Origin: JBBQXY01 sp051004815
Lineage (GTDB): Bacteria; Chloroflexota; Ktedonobacteria; Ktedonobacterales; Ktedonobacteraceae
Reading direction: 5' to 3'
Assembly (NCBI GenBank): GCA_051004815.1
Contig: JBPCJY010000022.1
Location: 1-28,739 of the forward strand
Length of the DNA stretch: 28,739 nucleotides
Shown: positions 23,527-28,739 of the stretch, in pieces
Numbering within the stretch: the stretch's first letter is position 1
How the letters are laid out: each line of letters opens with the position of its first letter
Translations under genes and position numbers: made by a program
The notes under the pieces: model-generated
Database searches by the model: none
What the model saw: the letters and a program-made list of their open reading frames with translations, nothing else
Told to the model about the DNA's origin: nothing

Positions 23527-24699
23527 CTAGCCAATCTGGAGTTCGCTCAGCGTGACCTGGACGCTCTGTTGTTGGCTTCCTCGATACACCTGCACGGAGA
23601 CAGTGTCGCCAGGTTTCTCGGTCAAGAGGAAGTCGCCCAGGGAGGACACATCGTTGATTGCTTTTCCATCCATTTGCACGATCACGTCGCCAGCTTTCAA
23701 CCCCGCCCGTGCGGCTGGACCTCCTGGATTGATAGTAACAATGAGTGCGCCATGATCGACCGATAGTCCGTTTTGTGCCGCCAAGGTCGGATTCACGTCG
23801 GCAACACTCACTCCCAACGCTGCTCGTCCCGAATTGGTGACATGGCCCGTTTGAATCAATTGTGGCGCAATGAACTTTACCCGATTAGAAGGCACGGCAA
23901 ACCCTACGCCATTAGCTGGCGTCTTAAATTGTGGGTCGATAGCAGTCGAGGTTGGCACCCCGATTACATCCCCTTGTAGGTCGACCAGTGCCCCTCCACT
24001 ATTGCCCGGATTAATGGGCGCATCCGTTTGCACGGCATCAGGAATAGTTCCCACTGTACGATTGAGCGCACTGACGATACCACTGGTCACAGTTTGCGTA
24101 ATGCCCAGCGGATTGCCAATCGCCAGCACATCTTGTCCAACGCGTAGTTTCGACGAATCACCAAGCGATGCTACGGTCAGGCCCGTTTTGGGAGGAGTAA
24201 TCTGCACCACGGCAAGATCATCGGGGGGATCGGTTCCCACAACATGAGCAGGGAGCGTTAGGCCCCCATAAAGCACGACCTCTACGCTTTGCGCCCCCTG
24301 CACCACATGATTGTTAGTGATGATATAGCCTCGTTTGTCAATAATGAAGCCTGATCCGAGTCCCCCACCTTGCCCTGTTTTGACATTGATCTGTACGACG
24401 GCTGGCTGGACTCTGGCAATGACGGCCTCGCGTACCGTTTCGATATTCGTTCCGTTCAGCGAAGGAATAGGAGTTCCTCCAGCAGTACTCGATGGAGTGG
24501 CCGTTGTCCCTCCTCCAAATTGGCATCCTGCCAGCAAGCTTGTGCCAAGCATCGCTATAAGCAGCACCAGCAGACTGAGGAAATTCCTTCCAGCACTTCT
24601 CCATAGCGGGGAACCTGTGCACCATCTGGAAGGGAACGTTGCCTTATGTGGAGATGGTGGTGGCACCAGGGAACGCTCCTGGGAATCACAAGGTTGCAT
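23527..24699 (-). CDS. HtrA/DegP-type serine protease, predicted lipoprotein
   Basis: The 390-residue protease has a 38-residue polar N-terminus, a hydrophobic segment at 39-57 and a lipobox LLAGC with Cys59, so it is probably a lipid-anchored extracytoplasmic protein. A Thr/Ser/Pro/Gly-rich linker (60-85) leads to the trypsin-like domain with His131 (TNNHVV), Asp161 (PDDLAV) and Ser234 (PGNSGGAL). One PDZ domain occupies about 290-385 (GLKAGDVIVQMDGKAIND). The family degrades or refolds damaged envelope proteins. AAGGAG lies 10 nt before the ATG. TATGAT about 24795-24800 (minus strand) is a possible -10. It does not carry the 11-bp repeat array itself although it is surrounded by genes that do. 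Confidence 0.92.
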   Translation of the reverse strand: MQPCDSQERSLVPPPSPHKATFPSRWCTGSPLWRSAGRNFLSLLVLLIAMLGTSLLAGCQFGGGTTATPSSTAGGTPIPSLNGTNIETVREAVIARVQPAVVQINVKTGQGGGLGSGFIIDKRGYIITNNHVVQGAQSVEVVLYGGLTLPAHVVGTDPPDDLAVVQITPPKTGLTVASLGDSSKLRVGQDVLAIGNPLGITQTVTSGIVSALNRTVGTIPDAVQTDAPINPGNSGGALVDLQGDVIGVPTSTAIDPQFKTPANGVGFAVPSNRVKFIAPQLIQTGHVTNSGRAALGVSVADVNPTLAAQNGLSVDHGALIVTINPGGPAARAGLKAGDVIVQMDGKAINDVSSLGDFLLTEKPGDTVSVQVYRGSQQQSVQVTLSELQIG

Positions 24700-24842
24700 C
24701 GTTGTAGATCTCCTTCTTTCAGTGCTTTCATCAGACTGGCTCGCTGCGTCTAACAGGAAGGAACGTGTAGGCTTTATGCAACCATATCATACCATATTTC
24801 ATCGACATAGGCTTCTATCACACTAGAGGAGTGATTTTATTC

Positions 24843-24897
24843 CTCAGTTTCATCTCAGCCAAGCCACAGAGACAATTCATCTGAACGGTATATGCTG
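24843..24897 (+). promoter_or_regulatory. 11-bp phased repeat array plus -10 box (array B)
   Basis: Repeat cores begin at 24843 (CTCAG), 24854 (CTCAG), 24865 (CACAG) and 24876 (TTCAT), each 11 bp apart. TATGCT at 24891-24896 is the -10 box. The predicted start near 24903 leaves a leader of about 105 nt to the 2TM gene. The gap of 308 bp from htrA to the 2TM gene holds only this array and the divergent htrA promoter region; no further gene is supported. Confidence 0.78.
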
Positions 24898-25007
24898 TTC
24901 CTAGTAAGAGCTAAGGGGCAGATCTTCCGCCAATGAGTGACGGAGGGGAAAGGGAGGGCAGAGCGTTCTCCGTAACCACCAAACTGTCTCATGAAAGGAG
25001 CAATCAC

Positions 25008-25343
25008 ATGACTACAATTGAATATGCCACACAGAGAGATACAGGAATCGCTCTGGCAGAGTATAAGAGAGCAGAGGCTGAACTGCGCATTGAGGAGGGA
25101 CATATGGGCTTCCTTACTCACGCGATCGTTTATGCCCTGATGAATGCGCTGTTGATAGTGATCAACCTGGTGTTCGTGCCAGCATATCTCTGGTTCTTCT
25201 ATCCTCTCATCGCCTGGGGCTTTGGTCTGCTCATGCACTACCTCTTCGAGGTCCGTTTTGTGCGCAGGAGCATCGAAGATCGGGAAGCAAAAGTCGAGTA
25301 CCGGGCCAGGCAAAACCTCTCAAGAGAAGTTGGCGCAGCTTAG
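25008..25343 (+). CDS. 2TM domain-containing small membrane protein
   Basis: This 111-residue protein has a charged helical N-terminus (LAEYKRAEAELRIEEGHMGF) and two membrane helices, about 35-57 and 61-82 (HAIVYALMNALLIVINLVF, then LWFFYPLIAWGFGLLMHYLF). A basic C-terminal helix follows. That is the layout of the 2TM superfamily, which also occurs attached to histidine kinases. Its function is unknown. The frame begins upstream at 24933, but AAAGGAG 8 nt before the ATG at 25008 and the family match support the shorter form. It is preceded by array B and followed by a terminator, so it is probably monocistronic. Confidence 0.87.
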   Translation: MTTIEYATQRDTGIALAEYKRAEAELRIEEGHMGFLTHAIVYALMNALLIVINLVFVPAYLWFFYPLIAWGFGLLMHYLFEVRFVRRSIEDREAKVEYRARQNLSREVGAA

Positions 25344-25363
25344 CATAGTATGACCGTTGCGTT

Positions 25364-25393
25364 GCTGCCACTGGGCACTGTCTAAGTGGCAGC
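25364..25393 (+). terminator. Terminator after the 2TM gene
   Basis: GCTGCCACT (25364-25372) and AGTGGCAGC (25385-25393) form a perfect 9-bp stem with a 12-nt loop. The tail CTTCTTC is only moderately T-rich. It separates the 2TM gene from array C. Confidence 0.65.
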
Positions 25394-25412
25394 CTTCTTC
25401 ATGATCGACACT

Positions 25413-25467
25413 CTCAGCTATGTCTCAGTTTCACCACAGCGTCAGTTCACGTACAGGCGGTATCCTT
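25413..25467 (+). promoter_or_regulatory. 11-bp phased repeat array plus -10 box (array C)
   Basis: Repeat cores begin at 25413 (CTCAG), 25424 (CTCAG), 25435 (CACAG) and 25446 (TTCAC), each 11 bp apart. TATCCT at 25461-25466 has the same offset as in the other three arrays. The predicted start near 25473 gives a leader of about 42 nt to the BI-1 family gene. Confidence 0.78.
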
Positions 25468-25514
25468 ATGGTGAGTGAATAAAGAGAAGTGTTTCCATAC
25501 AGGAGAAAACAAAT

Positions 25515-26276
25515 ATGAACACAAATCCATACAATCCCTACGATACCTATTCCAAGAACCAGGGGCAGCCGTATAGCCCATATCAACAGCCTGCCCCATT
25601 TGATGGCTACGGCGTCACCTATTCTCAAGCTGCACATCAGTCGCTGCTCAGCAAGGTGCTAACGCTACTGAGTTTCTCGCTAGTGATGGCGGGCCTTGGT
25701 CTGTTCGTGGGCCTACAGTTGCTTGCGGCAGGTCTTGGAGGCTTTTGGATACCAGCAATCATTATCGAGTTCATCGTGCTGATTGCCTTGATGATTACCA
25801 CCAGGAAGCTGCCAAATGCGACGATGCTGAACCTTGGTCTGCTATACCTGTTCACCTTTACGAGCGGGATGACAATCAGCACCATTATCGCGGCGTATGC
25901 AGCTGCGGGGGCTGCGGCGGCAATCTATCAGGCACTCGCGCTGACTGGCGTGTTGACCATTGGGCTTGGAATGTATGCCTGGACCACGAAACGCAACCTG
26001 AGCTTTCTTGGGCCAATACTGTTTATCGGCCTGTTAACGGTGGTTGTGGCCAGCATCTTTAGCCTCTTTTTCGCCACGGGTCCATTGTCCTTCATCATCG
26101 CGTTGGTGAGCGTGGCCCTCTTCAGTGGCTTCATCGTCTATGATATCCAGCGGGTCAAGTTTACCGAGAATACGCTGTCGGCGGCTATTCTGCTGACGGT
26201 CAGTCTCTATCTCGATATTCTGAACCTGTTCCTGAGCCTTCTGCGCCTCTTCGGTTACGGTAGTAACGACGACTAA
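25515..26276 (+). CDS. Bax inhibitor-1 (BI-1/YbhL) family membrane protein
   Basis: The 253-residue protein has a proline/tyrosine-rich cytoplasmic N-terminus of about 45 residues (NPYNPYDTYSKNQGQPYSPY) and then about seven membrane helices. Two motifs are diagnostic of the BI-1 family: FIVYDIQRV near residue 207 and the closing SLYLDILNLFLSLLRLFG. Bacterial members such as BsYetJ are pH-sensitive calcium leak channels, and others affect membrane-protein quality control. AGGAG precedes the ATG by about 8 nt. Array C lies directly upstream and a strong terminator follows, so it is a single-gene unit within the putative regulon. Confidence 0.93.
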   Translation: MNTNPYNPYDTYSKNQGQPYSPYQQPAPFDGYGVTYSQAAHQSLLSKVLTLLSFSLVMAGLGLFVGLQLLAAGLGGFWIPAIIIEFIVLIALMITTRKLPNATMLNLGLLYLFTFTSGMTISTIIAAYAAAGAAAAIYQALALTGVLTIGLGMYAWTTKRNLSFLGPILFIGLLTVVVASIFSLFFATGPLSFIIALVSVALFSGFIVYDIQRVKFTENTLSAAILLTVSLYLDILNLFLSLLRLFGYGSNDD

Positions 26277-26293
26277 TGCATAGGCATCTTATA

Positions 26294-26329
26294 AGTAGCA
26301 GGGGACATCACAAGCGTTCCTCTGCTACT
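26294..26329 (+). terminator. Rho-independent terminator after the BI-1 gene
   Basis: AGTAGCAGGGGA (26294-26305) pairs with TCCTCTGCTACT (26318-26329) over 12 bp with a single G-T pair. The stem runs directly into a T-rich tail (TTTTCTGTTCATTTTCTT). This is the clearest intrinsic terminator in the window. Confidence 0.85.
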
Positions 26330-26433
26330 TTTCTGTTCATTTTCTTGCTTCTTACTTCTGCTTGTTTTCTTCAACGACGATATGTATCATTTGAATATCT
26401 TTTATTATAGACGACGAAAGGGAGCGGCTCTCT

Positions 26434-27768
26434 ATGGATATTACTTCCCTGTTCGGTGTGTTGGCAGTCTTTGCATTGGTTGCTACCAACGGCTTTTTCG
26501 TAGCGGGCGAGTTTGCTCTTGTGAAGGTACGCTCGACCAGAATTGATCAGTTGGTGAGCGAGGGCAAAAGTACGGCCAAAGTGGTGCAGAACCAACTCTC
26601 GCACCTGGATACGTATATTGCTGCGACGCAACTGGGCATTACCCTGGCGAGCCTCGCCCTCGGCTGGATCGGAGAGCCTTCCCTGGCGCATCTCATTGAG
26701 CCCCTTTTCGTATGGATTGGTGGTGTTGCTGCGGAAAGTATTGCTCACAGTCTCGCTATTGCCATCAGCTTTCTCCTCATTACCGCCTTGCATATTATCC
26801 TGGGGGAACTTGTCCCCAAGTCGATTGCGTTGCAGCGCAGTGAGAGAACGTCGCTCTTTGTTTCCCGTCCACTACTCTTGTTTTCCCGGCTCTTTCACCC
26901 GTTTATTCTCGTGATGAATGGCGTCGGGAACATGATTGTTCGTGCGCTCGGTATGCGGGTTGCCAGCGAACAGGCTGCGGTGCATTCGGTCGAAGAACTG
27001 GAAATGCTCGTGGTGCAAAGCCGACAAGCTGGCGTCCTGGAGCAGCAGGAAGAGATATTGCTGCGACGTGTCTTCGACTTTGAGGATAAAACCGCTCAAC
27101 AGGTGATGATTCCTCGCACCGAAGTCGTCGGTATCCCCATCACCATAGCATTTGAACAACTACAGGCAAAGCTTGCTCACGAACGATATACCCGTCTTCC
27201 TGTGTATGAAGGAACGATAGATTCTATTCTTGGCGTCATCCATATCAAGGATATCTTCGCGCTGACATGTACACCATCTCATGATGCGTTTGACATCCAT
27301 CGCCTTCTGCGACCCGTTCTCGCTGTCCCTGAGACGACATCCATTAGTACGCTATTAACACAAATGCGTAGTACCCGCAATCACTTCGCCGTGGTGGTTG
27401 ATGAATATGGCGGAACAGCAGGTATCGTCACGTTGGAGGATATTGTGGAAGAAATTGTGGGCGAGGTACAAGACGAGTTCGATACGCACGAGGAAGGGGT
27501 GTATTTTGAGGTGGAGGTGCAGGAAGATGGCTCAAGCCTGGTTGATGGACTGATGATGATTGATGCATTTGCCGAACGCTTTGGTGTCCATATACCGCGG
27601 ACACACGCAAACACCGTGGGTGGCTATATGCTTGAGCAATTGGATCGGCTCCCACGAGTGGATGATACCGTTTCTATTGATTCCTTACGGCTCTGTGTTG
27701 AAGAAATGGATCACATGCGTATTGCGCGGATTCGTGTGCTACCAGAGAGGAAACTAGAAGTAAAGTAA
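26434..27768 (+). CDS. HlyC/CorC (CNNM) family membrane protein with CBS domains
   Basis: The 444-residue protein has an N-terminal CNNM/DUF21 domain with four hydrophobic segments (TNGFFVAGEFALVKVR, TQLGITLASLALGW, HIILGELVPKSIALQ). A CBS pair spans about 210-325 (QVMIPRTEVVGIP, RYTRLPVYEG, GVIHIKDIFAL, FAVVVDEYGGTAGIVTLEDI). A C-terminal CorC/HlyC domain begins with GEVQDEFD and contains VDGLMMIDAFAERFG. Family members are linked to Mg2+ efflux or homeostasis; the name haemolysin is historical. AAGGGAG lies upstream of the ATG with a rather long spacing. Its TAA overlaps the ATG of the DedA gene by one base, indicating translational coupling. No 11-bp repeat array precedes it. Confidence 0.92.
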   Translation: MDITSLFGVLAVFALVATNGFFVAGEFALVKVRSTRIDQLVSEGKSTAKVVQNQLSHLDTYIAATQLGITLASLALGWIGEPSLAHLIEPLFVWIGGVAAESIAHSLAIAISFLLITALHIILGELVPKSIALQRSERTSLFVSRPLLLFSRLFHPFILVMNGVGNMIVRALGMRVASEQAAVHSVEELEMLVVQSRQAGVLEQQEEILLRRVFDFEDKTAQQVMIPRTEVVGIPITIAFEQLQAKLAHERYTRLPVYEGTIDSILGVIHIKDIFALTCTPSHDAFDIHRLLRPVLAVPETTSISTLLTQMRSTRNHFAVVVDEYGGTAGIVTLEDIVEEIVGEVQDEFDTHEEGVYFEVEVQEDGSSLVDGLMMIDAFAERFGVHIPRTHANTVGGYMLEQLDRLPRVDDTVSIDSLRLCVEEMDHMRIARIRVLPERKLEVK

Positions 27769-28475
27769 TGAGTCTACCGAACATAGACATAAACGAGTGG
27801 ATTGACCTGTTAGGAAAGTTTTACGACCAATACGGCTATCTGATCGTCTTCCTGAGCACACTCGCGGAGAATACGGCATTGCTGGGCCTCGCGTTACCCG
27901 GAAATTCATTGGCTCTTTTGGGGGCCTTTTACGCACGCGAAGGAACACTCAACCTGGGCTGGGTGATCTTCTTCGCGACATTAGGAACTGTTCTCGGCTA
28001 TCACGTTGACTATCTCTTGGGACGCTTTGCGCTCGAACGTCTCCTGAAGCGATGGAGTATGAGCCGCCTTGGGCGCCGCTTGCGCCTGGCCGGAAGGGTA
28101 CGTCTCGCACGCAGAATGCTGACCAGGCATGGAGGAAAGGCTATTCTGTTTTCCCATGTTATCGGGCATTTACGGTCGTTTGTTGCACTGAGTGCCGGTC
28201 TCACGAGGATGCGCTATGCACGCTTTCTTCTGTTTGAGATTGTTGCTGCGCTCCTCTGGAATACGATCTATAGCCTCGTGGGGTACTTCATCGCGGTCGA
28301 GATCGATCTCTTGCAAGTGTTTTTTGAGCGAGCGGGTTGGCTCATGCTTGGTGGCCTCGTCGTCCTTTTCCTGGCATGGCAGCTTTGGAAGCGGCACGGC
28401 AGGCGACGAAGGAAACAAGCGCGTCGCTCCTCTCAGCGCATGAAACAGAAACATGTATTGCAAGGGGAGAGGTGA
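27768..28475 (+). CDS. DedA family (VTT domain) membrane protein
   Basis: The 235-residue integral membrane protein has the DedA/SNARE-associated layout: an amphipathic start, a re-entrant segment with STLAENTALLGLALPGNSLAL, a second helical hairpin with GTVLGYHVDYLLGRF, the conserved FSHVIGHLRSFVALSAGLTRM region, and two C-terminal helices. A very basic tail of about 35 residues rich in Arg and Lys ends the protein. Bacterial DedA proteins act as lipid (undecaprenyl phosphate or phospholipid) flippases and support envelope integrity. The usual Arg-Pro of the central motif is replaced by Gly-His. It is coupled to the CNNM gene through TAATG. Confidence 0.9.
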   Translation: MSLPNIDINEWIDLLGKFYDQYGYLIVFLSTLAENTALLGLALPGNSLALLGAFYAREGTLNLGWVIFFATLGTVLGYHVDYLLGRFALERLLKRWSMSRLGRRLRLAGRVRLARRMLTRHGGKAILFSHVIGHLRSFVALSAGLTRMRYARFLLFEIVAALLWNTIYSLVGYFIAVEIDLLQVFFERAGWLMLGGLVVLFLAWQLWKRHGRRRRKQARRSSQRMKQKHVLQGER

Positions 28476-28487
28476 GAAATAATTCTC

Positions 28488-28542
28488 CTCAGTCTCATCT
28501 CAGCCAGATCACAGTGTCAATTCACACGGGAACGCTATGCTT
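28488..28542 (+). promoter_or_regulatory. 11-bp phased repeat array plus -10 box (array D)
   Basis: Repeat cores begin at 28488 (CTCAG), 28499 (CTCAG), 28510 (CACAG) and 28521 (TTCAC), each 11 bp apart. TATGCT at 28536-28541 is at the constant offset. It begins 12 bp past the dedA stop codon, and the predicted start near 28548 leaves a leader of about 80 nt to the site-2 protease gene. Confidence 0.78.
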
Positions 28543-28629
28543 AGCAGAGAAAAAGAAAGTGCGTTCTCATGTGATGTGTCTTACTCCATAGATTACCCTC
28601 ATGAGGCAATTGCATCAAGGAGAATGATT

Positions 28630-28739
28630 ATGCCCGGTTCACTTCGTCTTGGAAAACTCATTGGCATCAATGTCTATGCCCATCTCAGTTGGTTCATTAT
28701 CTTTGTCTTATTGACCTGGTCTCTTGCAAGCGATTGGTT
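28630..28739 (+). CDS. Site-2 protease family (M50) metalloprotease, 5' part only
   Basis: Only the first 36 or so codons are in the window. They read MPGSLRLGKLIGINVYAHLS, then a hydrophobic WFIIFVLLTWSLA segment. This is the characteristic opening of SpoIVFB-like M50 proteases that cleave within the membrane, many of which carry CBS domains further on. The HExxH zinc motif lies beyond the window edge. AAGGAG (28617-28622) lies 7 nt before the ATG at 28630; the ATG at 28624 is too close to be used. Array D is upstream. Confidence 0.8.
   Translation, partial: MPGSLRLGKLIGINVYAHLSWFIIFVLLTWSLASDW

Noticed and set aside
23512..24826. Plus-strand frames opposite htrA
   Set aside because: They are shadows of a protease with an intact catalytic triad and PDZ domain.
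24700..24842. A fifth 11-bp repeat array upstream of htrA
   Set aside because: The minus strand of this stretch was read for phased CTCAG cores and none were found.
24855..25313. Minus-strand frame of 152 codons opposite the 2TM gene
   Set aside because: The plus strand encodes a clear 2TM protein with a good start, and array B lies within this frame.
26277..26433. An 11-bp repeat array upstream of the CNNM-DedA operon
   Set aside because: Only a terminator and AT-rich DNA are present; no phased CTCAG cores occur.

Overview
The window is one strand of bacterial chromosome, about half G+C by eye, with short intergenic gaps and strong AGGAG-type ribosome binding sites. No rRNA, tRNA, CRISPR array or insertion sequence was seen. 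The gene content points to Chloroflexota, most likely class Ktedonobacteria: a very large LuxR/MalT-type (LAL) regulator with an extra N-terminal domain, a red-type form I RuBisCO with CbbX, a small Cys-rich CGCG protein, and numerous membrane-stress proteins. That placement is an inference from family resemblance, not a search result.

Layout, left to right. (1) 1-2.8 kb: a 72-bp tandem palindromic repeat, then a CYP199-like cytochrome P450 and 4-hydroxybenzoate 3-monooxygenase (pobA). Together these could convert a 4-alkoxy- or 4-alkylbenzoate towards protocatechuate. (2) 2.8-5.9 kb, minus strand: a GNAT acetyltransferase, an uncharacterised 572-residue protein with a PD-(D/E)XK-like core, and a DUF3291 protein. 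(3) 6.2-10.8 kb: the LAL regulator and an MFS drug-type exporter. (4) 10.8-11.4 kb: two decayed genes, an Ada-type zinc-site protein and a PPOX-class flavoprotein. (5) 11.4-21.2 kb: the Calvin-Benson-Bassham region. cbbL-cbbS-cbbX lies on the minus strand, divergent from a CbbR-like LysR gene. A second LysR gene diverges from phosphoribulokinase, GAPDH, an unusual ECF-type sigma factor and a phosphotransferase. (6) 21.3-22.9 kb: a secreted protein with Asp-box (BNR) repeats. (7) 22.9 kb to the end: an envelope-stress-like island with an unknown 147-residue protein, an HtrA-type lipoprotein protease, a 2TM protein, a BI-1 family protein, a CNNM/CorC protein, a DedA protein and the start of a site-2 protease.

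Two observations stand out. First, four separate promoters in the last 5.1 kb carry the same array: four direct repeats phased at exactly 11 bp (core CTCAG, CTCAG, CACAG, TTCAC), followed at a constant distance by a TATNCT -10 box. They precede the 147-residue protein, the 2TM protein, the BI-1 protein and the site-2 protease. This looks like an undescribed regulon of a PhoB/OmpR-type response regulator or another activator that binds direct repeats. Second, the sigma factor in the phosphoribulokinase-GAPDH operon ends in a domain of about 67 residues that also forms the N-terminus of the LAL regulator. The two copies have about 26 identical positions by hand alignment, which suggests a portable sensing or DNA-binding module shared by two classes of transcription factor.

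The carbon-fixation genes form two units, each with its own divergent LysR regulator. The enzymes that make ribulose-1,5-bisphosphate and reduce 3-phosphoglycerate are cotranscribed with a sigma factor, so CO2 fixation may be tied to a wider transcriptional programme.
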